Assembly: GCF_000224145.3 (NCBI RefSeq) | Contig: NC_020177.2 | Span: forward strand, 3,952,965-4,016,964 | Length of the DNA: 64,000 nt | Source: Ciona intestinalis | Taxonomy: Eukaryota; Chordata; Ascidiacea; Phlebobranchia; Cionidae | Direction: 5' to 3' | Notes under the pieces: model-generated | The model's input: the letters and a program-made list of their open reading frames with translations, nothing else | What the model was told of the DNA's origin: nothing | Database searches by the model: none | Shown: piece after piece, positions 37,101 to 49,100 of the stretch | Layout of the letters: each line of letters opens with the position of its first letter | Numbering within the stretch: position 1 is the first letter of the stretch | Translations under genes and position numbers: made by a program

Positions 37101-40100
37101 ACGTGTGGTAACCATAATATAGACAAACCTTTTTTTGCAATTGGTGCAGTTTTTATACTAATAATTATGACAAATGAGCATATAGATATTTTCCCCACTG
37201 CCTAATTAGCAAGTAACATTAAACCAAAGGAACTTCTCCCTACACAAGCGTGTGTCTGGGTATGACGAAAACATTATGTTTATATAAATATCATATGATT
37301 TGCACATATTCTTTATCAATTATTTTATTGAACGAACATCTCATTTATAAGAGGAAAACGAATGTATTTAATGGCTGTAGCTTTAAACTCACCCACCAGG
37401 TGCGATTGAGTTAACTAAATACCTTGTGTTTGTTTTGTATTGATTTTTGTTGTGGATTTACGGGCTGTGCCATCAAATAGCTCTGCTGTTTCTATTTAAT
37501 GTGATGAGAAAATGCCAAAATTTAAAACATTGTTCCTGGTTTTTTACCTGTATCAAATTTGTGTTCTTACTTGTATAAAAAGAAGATTGTTCTAATAATT
37601 GATATACATATACCACGTTACCAGTTGGCAGTTGCTTTGTTAGTGAGTAAATAATATTAGAATAAGCGGCAGACAAATCTAATAGTATTTTAAAAAGTCC
37701 AGTTTGCGCAATGTAACTTGATAACTTATCCTTACCAAATAACTTATAATATTCCTGTTTATTTAAAACACCCACAATTCCAAAACAAGCAGACATTTTC
37801 ATTTTTTTCATATTTTTATAAAAGAGGCTTTGAGGTATATATACCATTTCTGTCCTACATCTCTTCAAAAGATTGATTGTGGTTTTGGCTCAAATTTCAC
37901 CAATCTATTTGTACAGGTACACATGCTATCTGTCTCCCACAGTAATAGCTGTTGAACTACAACGCCTGCTTATGTCTGTTTGTGTTTGAATATTTAACAT
38001 TAACATTTGTTTGCCGAGTTGTCAGAAATCTTTTCACCGAAGGTGCCGTGTAATTTAACAGCGGTCTGTTCATTTCCTAACATTTGTTCAGTGTGTTGAA
38101 CAGACAACTGTGTTGTTCTATTGAATGAGTCTTTTACTAAACATATGCCCAAACCCCAAAAGCCAGCAGACTATTCTAGATATATTTTTCGTCTGTAACC
38201 AGAAAAATGTTAACAACCATGTAAGATTAACAAATTTCCATATTTTAAAGTTATAATAATGCAGTAACCATTTTATAAATATACGCATATACATATATAT
38301 CGGGAAGTTTTAAAACCTTGTAAGTCGTGTGGGACATTATGTTCATTCTTTACTGACTGAGAAACAGTTGGCGTATACTTACAAGACACAGGCAGCTATA
38401 ATACCTTGTTACACGCTGGCCATGCTCCAAAAACCTCATTTCCTGATCAATAATTCCAATATCAAACCCAGCTTGCAAAGGGAAATGGAAATCATACACA
38501 ACCTAGTAAATAATTGGACTTTGATTACTTTTTTATTACAATTTTGCATTGGGTGTAACTGTGTTAAAATTAATAATAAAAATTTAACTTGGTATTTTCA
38601 TAAAACTGTAATTAAAAAAATACTAACTTTTGTGTTTTAATTTTTTACAATTTGGTTGTTTTTTGAAGAATACTTATGTTGTATGAAGGTGCTGCCCGTT
38701 TCCCGTCACCTTAGATGTCTTTTACTGAGGGACCATGTTTTGTCCTTTCTAAATTTTGTTCTAATTGTTGATGCTTATCCTGAGTGGCATTATCTCTCCT
38801 TCTCCCTTGGGTATAAGCTTGTCTTTTACTTCTCAAGCTTTCAATCCATTTTAAATTTTCCTAATTCTTGAATAATTACAATTGTAATAATAATATATAA
38901 TAATTGTATTTGTCTCTTCGGTAACGATAGCAAAGCTTGAAAAAATTTGAAACGAAAAGACAAAGCTATAGTTGTTAAAACATGCTAACAGTTAAAAACA
39001 TATTTATGTTTAATTGGAAGAAAATAAGTGTGGTCGCTGCACCTTGCAGTTATGTATGATATGGGTTGTATTTATTTAGGCAAAACATAAGACTTTTGCA
39101 TTGATTTAACTTTTGTTCATTTCCTCTGTAATGGCAGGAACTAATTTATTCATAAGAATAACAATAGCCTGAGTATAATTGCACTGTGACGGGCTTGTCT
39201 AATCAAATGCAAAAACACAATAGTCTTAATGCACAAGGAAGTAAACCCATCTTCACCCGATAGCAAATTATTTTATTCTGGTTTCCGAAAACCAGAACCA
39301 ATGAACTGTGGAGTATTTTAACATTCACCAATCACCTTGTTTTTACCCAAAACATTATTTGAAAGCTGCACTTTTCTTGCAAAAACATTTTTTCAGCAAA
39401 GATACCAGTAATCCTTGTATTTTTATGTCAGCAATTTATATTATGCATTAAACAATGGACGTGCAATCTCAGAAATTGGAAATTTTCATTTTATTGTTTT
39501 TGCATTAAGTTTGCCCCAAAACATCCTTCTAGAGATACTTGACAAGCTTTAGTGGTATTTTACCCTTTACCTGTATAACCACACACAGTGTACATCCCTG
39601 TGATGTTTATTCCTGTGTTAATATTTCATGGCATGAACTTCCAGCACATTTCCTCTTTAGAATAACATGCACCTACATCCCACACGGAAGCAAATGGCTT
39701 TACATTGGTACAGACAAGGGTAATGTTCACTTGTGTCATGTAGAATCCTTCACGCTATCTGGTTACTCAATCAGTTGGAATAAAGCAATTGAACTGTAAG
39801 TTGTTTGATGTGTTTTTATAGCAATGGTCGCCAACCTTTTATACAAACTGCACCATACTGTGTGTAAAGTTGTTTAGCATTTATAATAATCGAACACAAT
39901 GTACTATTCAATAGAAACATCTCCAAATGATTTAAATCGTTTATCTAAGTTTGCATTGGTGCGATTTAAACTGAATTTTCTACTGTAATTAATTGTAGTT
40001 AATCTGGTAAGGTAAGGCCATATCACACACATTTTAACAACATTAGCAAAATTTTGAACTTGCCACAATTGTCAGCAGCAGAATTATCGATAAAAACAAC

Positions 40101-43100
40101 CTTTATCACAGTTTTATTTCATAATGTTAAAACATAACAGTTAAGAATTAAAATTTGCATATTATAAAATTTATCCGAAGCAGTCACTTTGCCTTTTTCT
40201 TGCTAGTTCCCAAAAGAGCCACCCTGGTCAAGTGATAGAAATTGCGGAAAATCCATGCAATGAGTCTCGGATTATAATTGTGTTCCAGTGTGGTACCTTC
40301 GTCCTATGGGATTTAAAACAAAAAGAAGCACTACAACGTTATTACTGCAACAATGTAGGGTTTTATTTACAAATAATGGGTCTTAGTAACCAATAGAATT
40401 CTTTTTAGGTCGCTTGTTTTTGTAAAACAAAGTATTGATTTTATTTAGTATTGCATTTCATGGGTTTACCATTTCTGCAGCAATACACCAATACCTATGC
40501 TATAATTAAAAATATGCTTGTGTCAAAAACATTTTGGCCACTGACCTAGAGGCCTACCTTTTATAAAAACTATGTTTTATTAATATAATTTCATTGAAGA
40601 AACCTTTTATAAATTGATTCAGTTTTAACCCTCCAAACAATAAAGCTCAGTTATTCTATATATATATATATATATACCCTTTTAATTCGTAAAATTTGTG
40701 GGCTGATTATTCGGCAAACACAAAATTATGGGTATGTTTTAGTAAAAAGTTTTGTCTGCCGTGCAAGAAAATGCTGAATTGCTGTAATTTTTTTAAATTT
40801 GTATTTATTTTTTTAAAAGTTGTATTATGCCTATAAACAGGGTAATGGCCAATCCATGTCTAAATCCTTGGACCCATGGCATGTCACGCTTTTGGACCTC
40901 ATCAACTTAGAATAGAATGCATAGTAGCAATAATACTTAGTTTTGAAATGAATAATTCCAATATCCATGTTCCTCCTACAGACAATCCACCATGTATGTT
41001 GGCACCATGAAGGGAAACAGTTCATGTGTTCTCACAACGATGGCATTATAAGTCTGTGGAGTGTTTCAAATAAAGATAAACCTATATCATTCCAGAGGCC
41101 ACATGGTGAGCTGTGTTTAATTTTGCTTCATATTTAGTCTGAACTCTTTGGGTTAGGATCTGGTGCTACGGAATATGTAACAGACAAAAATTAAGTTTAG
41201 CCATTTGTATAATATAGGAGATTTATATTTCGCCTAAATTCCATTGTCAGTTTCTAATCTCTATTTCAAATACACAAAGTGTTTTGAAATTTGTTAAAAC
41301 CTGGTACATATAAATACAAATGTGCTAACATTTTATGGATACNNNNNNNNNNNNNNNNNNNNNNNNNNNNNNNNNNNNNNNNNNNNNNNNNNCAAGGGAC
41401 CATTCATTAAATTTTAATGCGTTCACAAAAACAGTATTGTATCAGAACTTAAATATAGAACCATGCCTAGAAACCTGACATCAGGAGCACTTTATTAAAT
41501 TTTTTAATAAAATCTGAGATGACATTGCAAAAATGCAGTTACACTTATAGTCACCAATTATAGGAAACCTTATTTATTAATGTGGTAAGTGCAATATATA
41601 TTTTTGCTTGTTTGTATAGATATCTAACAGCTTGGGGGGTGACATGGCCATACACTCTTAATGTTACTTCTGTGCTATGAACATATATAATGTTTTTCTT
41701 ATTGTAGTAAGTGGTTACTAGTTGGCTTGAATTGCTCAAACCCAGTGGTCACTAATGGGTTGTCTAAATTGTAAGCCATACAGAAAAATACCATAACCCA
41801 CAAAGTTACATGCGTAGTAACTCATATGTTGACATGAGGTGTATGAAACAGAACACCCGTGTTATAACGACTATCTTTTTCAGCCACGCGAGAATAAAGC
41901 AAGTTACTTTCAGTAAATTCAAATGTTTAATCTTAGGCAAGGAATCTTCTGGTAGCATCAGTTACCATGCAATTGAAAAAGTAGATTGGTTGTCCTGCAC
42001 CGACGCGTAAGTAACATTGTAACATTACTTTATTTTATCATCTTTAGCTAGTTTACAGCGTGTAGAAGTGCAGTTTTATTTTTTTAGTGTCCATTTTTTT
42101 TATATAAATAATGACTAAAGGTTGCTACACATGGTGTATGTTGGGCATTTATAGTTTTACAATGAAGCAGAAATAGTTAGACACGCACTTCTATGAAATA
42201 AATCTTATTTTCTAAATTGTATTGTTCACTTATTGAAGCAGTGTAAAAAATTGAAAGGTATGCCTGCCACCCCAGGTTTGGCCTCTATGTGAGTTAGATT
42301 ATAACACTCATTACCCCTACAGTGAATCGTTGGTGATATTTTCTGGTGGCCTTGCAGAGGAAGGAGACACCCAACCCACCATTACAGTCATGCAGGGCAA
42401 GTCAATCACTGTACTTGAGATGGGATCTCCTGTCGTTGATTTTGTTGCTGTTTCACACACACCCTGGAAATGTGGTGAGTGTCATACAAAGCTAAAAAAA
42501 CAATCAAAATGAGCATTATACTAATCTTACCCACCATTCTCCCTAGACAACCAAGATCCAACAGACTTGGTGATCCTCCTAAACAAAGAACTTGTAGTGC
42601 TTGATCTGAAGACCCCCGGATACCCATGTGTGGAGCCACCTCACGCATTAGACCTTCACGACTCCCCTGTCACATGCCTGGAGTTTTACCTTGACACAAA
42701 CTCAACATTACTTCCAACATTATGTGAGATTGCTGCAACTAAACCACAATGCAAGGATATCTTTAAAAAAGTGAGTGTGATAATTTATCTGTTTGGCTCT
42801 AACGAAAATACAATTAAAAGTATGCAATATTTATATTCCCATTAATCAAAACTGTTCCCAACTCTTTGGATAGCAGTGCCGAGCCTTGAACCTGTATTGT
42901 TTTGGCTACAGACGTATGCCACAACCACTGTAGTGCCTGGATCCCTTATAAATTTACTTTAATTTAGCATACAGATTTTATTAAACAAATTTTTTTATTC
43001 TTTAAGGGTGAGGTCCTTGGAAGAGCCTTGGATTTAGGCTAGATTTGACCCATTACCCTAAATTTCCTAATTAACCGCTACATTACCAGGAATGGCCATT

Positions 43101-46100
43101 GGGAGGAGGTGAATGCAACTTGGACGAATACGAAGGAATACCCGAGTTGGTTGTATCAGGTCATGCACATGGTTCTGTTCGCTTTCTGGGATGCTACTGC
43201 AGGTTTGCTTTCATTTATTTATCTACTGGATACAATTTAAGTTGTTTTTTCTCTGTGTTTGTATNNNNNNNNNNNNNNNNNNNNNNNNNNNNNNNNNNNN
43301 NNNNNNNNNNNNNNTATTAAGAGTTAATAAGGATTGCCAGCAATAAATTCGGTATTTCTGCCTAAGTATACTGACCTATGACCATTTTAATTTACTGGCA
43401 TATGCCAAAAATTTACCACCTAGACAAAAATGTTTGAATAGCCCTTTAATAATATTCCATGGTATACCAGGTAACTTAAAGCCTATCTACAAACTCCGGA
43501 CCTACAAGATCTTCCATCGCTCCTCCAGGGAGTCCTCCACCACTGAAGAGGAGGACGAGGCATACAGGATCACCAACATTGCTCTTTGCCCTCACACACG
43601 AACACTGGTGACGGCTAACATCAGTTCAACGCTCATTATATACAAACTTCACTCTTCAGAGATACACACAGAAATCTGCGTAAGTAATAACTATATATAT
43701 AACTTTGAACATGTTAATTTAACCTTTTTATAGTGCATAGACGTCCAACGCTAAACTGAGTGTCATTTTATTACCGTTTATTTTAGTAGATTGGACATTT
43801 ATCAGGTTTATAACACTCCAGATATCACATACTATTAGCAGCCCGTTTTAATGAACAGTTTTGTTTAATTTTATAACCAGCACTTGAAATGCAATTATTT
43901 TTCAGCGTATGTTTTATTTCGACTGTAATTATTTAATAAGCAAAACTGTTTTGAGATTTGGTCATATTACTCTTCTAGTTCCACCCTTTATTACATGATT
44001 ATTTTTTACATAATTTTTCATCAAATCTTGGCGTGCCCTGCTACGCTGCAGGACCTCACCCACATAAATAGAGATAACTCTTTTTGTGCAGAAATATTTT
44101 TAATGTTACAGCTGTTACTACTTTGAACTTCCCTAGTTTTTATTCACACTTTAAAGTCTGCATCGTACCAACGTCCCTCTGTTTTTCTCTTAATTCCATG
44201 AATTATGAAAGAAATTGATTTAATGACTGAAATTTTACAAGATCGACATCCCGGTTGCTTCTGTGTAAAACTACAAATTTATAAAAAGCAAGAATTCGAT
44301 GTTGTCAAGCTAGTTTTGAACCTCACTACACAGATAGGCTAATGTTAAGGAAACATAGGTGATGTCATTTTATTTTTTTAAAGGTCAAACTAATTAACAA
44401 CAAAGAAAAGGGAACTAGCAATTAAACGGCAGTCAATAAAACAGGCTACGGGTAAAAACTAATTTGGAAAAAAATGTCAAATAAAAAGTTCAACCAATAA
44501 ATTGTCACTTGTGCTAACATTTAACTTTAAAAACAATATTTTCAAATATAATTTTTTTTACTGGATTTATGTGTGGTAAAAAATCATAAAATGTAATCTT
44601 TAACTTTACACTTCACTTTTCGACAGACGCTGTCAATCAATGTGATGGATGAGATTGGCATGTTGGTACCTCCTGCTCCCGACCACAACCATGTATCTAA
44701 CTTGGTTGGATTGCATGGAGAAGCATCCAGTAATGAAGACTTGACACAAACTAGCTCTTATTATACGGTAAGAAAATGTTGTTACATTCCCTGATATAGT
44801 CTTGCTGGGTGGCAGATACACCATGTTTTGTAAAAATATACCATGGTTTTAGAAATATACCATGTTTTTAGAAATACACCATGTTTTTAGAAATACACCA
44901 TGTTTTTAGAAATACACCATGTTTTTAGAAATACAACATGTTTTATACCAGATAAACTGCTGAAAGATTATTCACATTATGCCAGATATCAGGCGCAACA
45001 AAATCAATGTTGTTACAAATCTAACATTCATATTTTTTTCCAATTTTCCACCACTTTTGTTTTTGTCAGTAATTTTCCTATTGATGTTTTTTCATAATTT
45101 TTTGGTTTTTAAGATGCTTTTACTATAAAGTTATATTTGTTTGTTCATTTCTGGTGTTTATTTAGATGCCATTATTTTTAAGTATAATTGATTACCAAAT
45201 TTTCCGCAATTTTTACTTGCTCGAACATAGCTCATTATTTATTATTATGCAAATTGATTATCCAAAATAATCAGCAGGTAACAGCACCTAGCGCTACAAC
45301 GACAACCACTACTGCTGAAAATGAAAACCATGTTGTTCAAAAGTCACGACTCAGGTTAGTTAAGCTTAATTACATGTTCATTTTATTTAATGTGTTATGA
45401 CAAAAGTTTTTGATTTGTTTTAAGGCATTTAAAAATCATTTTATTTACATTTAAACTATTAAACTACAATTATACCACTAATGTTAGTCAAATACTCAAC
45501 ATAATTATTATTTTTTTTATTTTTTAACATTTTTGTTACTATCCAATGCTTTTTTAACCAAACAACTATTAAACCCCCACCTTTTATTCAGATCTAAAAG
45601 TGGAAACTTCCGACAAAGTCCTGGTTTTCAATCTGATTTCATTTGTATGTTCACCGATGATGGTACAATATCTCCTATCTCTATATTCATATCTTTAAGC
45701 ACTTCAAATAATCTGTAAGTTAATAGCAGCAGTGCATAAATACATTGTATAAATACATATAAAACATATCAATTGTATAGTAGGGTGGGGGAAGATGGGA
45801 CACCTTTAGTACATCATATCCAGAGATCCTGATATAGTTTTATATTTCTTTGAATTCTTTGTTTACCACTAAATGGGACAAGAAAATAGAGTTAAAAAGT
45901 GTCCCATCCCCCCCATCCTACTGTATATACAATTGTATTAATACATATCACTTGTATACTATAAATACATATAATTATATTAATACATATAAATACTCGG
46001 TTAAATGTTAGACAATATATAAATTTTCTTTTTCAATTTAAAAGCATTATTTTTTTAGCCAAGAAAACTACTCTAAACGAGTATTGCCGTATGGAATATA

Positions 46101-49100
46101 AAAACGTGGAATAATAAAATTACCATTTTACACAAAGGGAGCCAAATCATATGTTACATTATGCCTGGTAGCAAGAGCAGTGAAATAAAATCTACACAGT
46201 TTTTCACAACAAGTGTTCTAATGCTTAAATATCATATTTTCTTTGCAGTATTTCAATTGGTACAATAGCATCACTTTCTGTGATAGATATAACACAGAAG
46301 ACTTGCTTATTTAATATGAACACAAACAACATATTAATGTCTATTGATGGGAAAATGCATTCTTCATCTAAACTCAAGTTACAAGGTGAACAGGCTTGCT
46401 TTGGAAAATCTAATTCTGTCCTATGTTTAACCATAACAAGTTTTTGGAAATCATAAACAAACATGAAAGTGTATTAACAATAAATTAGGTTTAAGTTACT
46501 GAAGGCTTATGCAAGCGTATGTAATTACACCAATCATTAAAGTATATATATTGGTCACACTGAATGTTTGGGGTAATGTGCCAATCCCAAGGTACACTGC
46601 TGTACACCACTGTAAGGCCTCATCCATATATATATATACCATGTAATCTTCACCATCTAATGTATATATAATACCATCATCTTTATTCCAGGTTTAACTG
46701 ACACCTCTCCTTCTGCACTTTCAACTGACCACAGTTTCTCTAAATCACAGTTAGGTTGGTCCCAGTTATCCTACTGTGTTTTATAACATACTTGTTTTAA
46801 TGAAAATTTGTCTTCAACATTATAAAACCTTTTTCATGCTGGTGCATTCTGTATAATTCAAAGGAAATACTTCAAGTAGCAACATCCATGGTCCCTGCCA
46901 TGTGAGCTTACCCATATAGCATAAAAATATATAATTTCTCCAAACTAAAATGTCTCTTAACACCGAAATTTCACTACTTTAGCCCCATGTGTCTAACACA
47001 CACTGAAAATCTTATCATTTTCATTTTATTCCATTCAAACAACTTTAAACGGAATAGAAAAAGAAGATTCGTTGAATTCTGATAGCGCCCCGTCAGCAAT
47101 GCCGAGTAAAAGTAAGCGTTACATCAAAATATCGAAGAAAAATACTTCGCTGAGTTTGGAGAAATCTATTGGAAGCATGGAGAGTTCAGATGGTGAGAAT
47201 TTACTGTTTTTTTTTTCTTCATTTCTACAGGTTTTCGGAAAGTTTTGCATAAAGCCTATCCATTGGTTAAATAGTGTTTATAATATGTTTTGTATGCTTA
47301 ACCAAAAGAGATATTAACTTGACATAGCATTGGCTTGCGACTCTTTGGAAAAACTGTTTTATAATTCCAATGAAGCAACTCTAATTTACACAAACCAATA
47401 AATTCCACATTCCACCAAACTTATTTTGTGATCATTGGAATTTTTTATTTCTGCTATATTTTTAATGTTATAACTTGTCCCTATCTTCCCTGGCAGACCA
47501 TATGTTAAGCAGAGCATCAAGCTCAACGGAATCCGACCACGGCCGATCTAATGAAGCCGTCACTTATCTTTGCTTCTCATGCACTAACATCAAGAAACGT
47601 AAGTTCATGTTTTAACAAATTATTCTTTTTTAAGCTATTGAGGAATTTTTACTGTTTTGGGTAAATTTTTAAACCCAAGTTAATATTTTTTCATTTTTTA
47701 TTGGAAAAATTTACAGTTTTAATATGCAACAAAATTATTTAAATTATCTATCCATTTTTACAAAGTTAACTTTTTTCAAATTTTGTTTGTAAATAACTCC
47801 CTTCACTGGTACCTGAACCCCAACCCCTACTAACAATACCTCACCCTGCAGACAGCAACACCACGGTCCCATGTATGTGGGTGGGAACCCAAAGTGGATG
47901 TTTATTCAGCATAATATTCAATCAATCCAATCACGAAAATCGAGCTTCAAATCGTGTCACAAGCTCTCTAAGTGGTAGGTTCTATATCATTAGTTAAAAA
48001 CCCTCTATTTTAAACAACTAATATGTGTTCTGTTAATTCTGCTACCAGGTATAATGTTAATATTCCTTTAACGGCTTATCTGATACAAATCGTAGTATAT
48101 TTCCAACGTTCTTTCGCAATCCTACAAGATTCGTGCCATTTTTCCAGCATTTTAATATGTTATTACCTGTTTAATTGATGCAGTACCTAAAGTTTACTTA
48201 TCGTTATGTATACCAAGCCTATCCACTTAGATAGAGTATCATACCTATTTCAGGGGGAGGGCTGCATACTGTAAATACCCATGTTAGTTGCCTATGTTCA
48301 ACCATTGTGCAAAACATTACGACATGGTATTCAACCCTGTGCTGTAAAACCTTTATTTCAGGTACCTTATTACAGTTGCATGGTGCTTTAGTGTCTTGTT
48401 TATTTATCAACTCAACTGGACAAGTCGTTACTGACCATATGTATACATGGACACCACAAACATCTGTTGAGGTATTTTTCTTTAAAGTTTAAATTTTCTC
48501 TCATGAATGTAGCAAACATATATATGTCACTCAAGCTTCCACCTACAATTAGTTAACGATACATTTTCCAGGAAAAAGATCATGTGACTGATCATGATGG
48601 TGAAATATCACGTGATATTCATTTCATGATGGTAACATCGGAACGACAAGTTAAGGTAGTATTTCGTTACAGATTTTTATTCTATCCTGTTCCTACCTTA
48701 CACCCTATCCCAGTGTGATGGGGAACCAAGGCACAAACCCTATGCCCCCTGCTGAGGCTCGCCATGATACCTCACTAATATAGAATGCATTGTTTATTAT
48801 GCACCTATTAACAACAGTAATAAACTTTTTTTTTCCTTTTCTTTTTATACACCGAGCGTGCTGTATTCATGTGATAAATTATTTAAAAAATATTATATCG
48901 TAAAAATAAAACTTATTAAACATTTTTATTGTCTTTTTAATCATATCTTGTTGTTTTTTGTTCAGATTTTTACTCTCCCAAGTTTATCATGCGTTCATGT
49001 GTTTGAACTTCCCATTGAATGCGGACAGTTCATTCATTCTTCTGTTGATACTTTAATTAACGGAACATGTGCTGCTGGTTACACCTCTAGTGGTCATATT

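Larger units (their letters stand above)
35630..39660 (+). other. 4-kb STXBP5 intron 4
   Basis: By far the largest intron inside a gene here. It is AT-rich, with a TA microsatellite at about 36300, two hairpins (36525-36570 and 36769-36863) and one copy of a dispersed repeat (38886-39043). A 131-codon minus-strand ORF at 37473-37868 and a 103-codon plus-strand ORF at 38329-38640 have no recognisable family and I do not call them genes. Confidence 0.6.
34189..42770 (+). other. STXBP5: STXBP5 exons 1-10: first WD40 propeller
   Basis: Exons: 34189-34329, 34572-34669, 35034-35115, 35529-35629, 39661-39795, 40207-40354, 40982-41105, 41937-42006, 42323-42474, 42547-42770. WD-type strand endings are visible as HLWNL, VLWDL and SLWSV. 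SGGL followed by TITVMQGKSITVLEM and DLVILLNKELVVLDL matches tomosyn blades. Exon 1 holds a short Ser run in place of the Gln-rich stretch of vertebrates. Exons 4 and 5 are separated by a 4.03-kb intron; intron 7 contains an assembly gap. Confidence 0.93.
43090..46385 (+). other. STXBP5: STXBP5 exons 11-16: middle of the protein, exon 11 frameshifted
   Basis: Exons: 43090-43202, 43471-43679, 44627-44767, 45278-45354, 45592-45714, 46249-46385. Exon 11 reads LVVSGHAHGSVRF and then needs a -1 correction to continue WDATA; with that correction the donor phase fits exon 12 (NLKPIYKLRTYKIF). Exons 13-16 are divergent: a Thr run in exon 14, then RQSPGFQSDFICMF, matching the QSPGYQTELV-like block of vertebrates. 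Their boundaries are less certain than elsewhere. Confidence 0.78.

Noticed and set aside
37473..37868. 131-codon minus-strand ORF in the large STXBP5 intron
   Set aside because: No recognisable family, AT-rich residue use (Lys, Asn, Tyr, Phe), and no splice or promoter support. It is the longest such ORF but not beyond chance.
38329..38640. 103-codon plus-strand ORF in STXBP5 intron 4
   Set aside because: No similarity recognised and the composition follows the AT-rich intron.
42871..42940. tRNA gene on the minus strand
   Set aside because: A tRNA-like head with GGTTCAAGGCTC is present, but the arms do not close into a cloverleaf; it is better read as SINE-derived.
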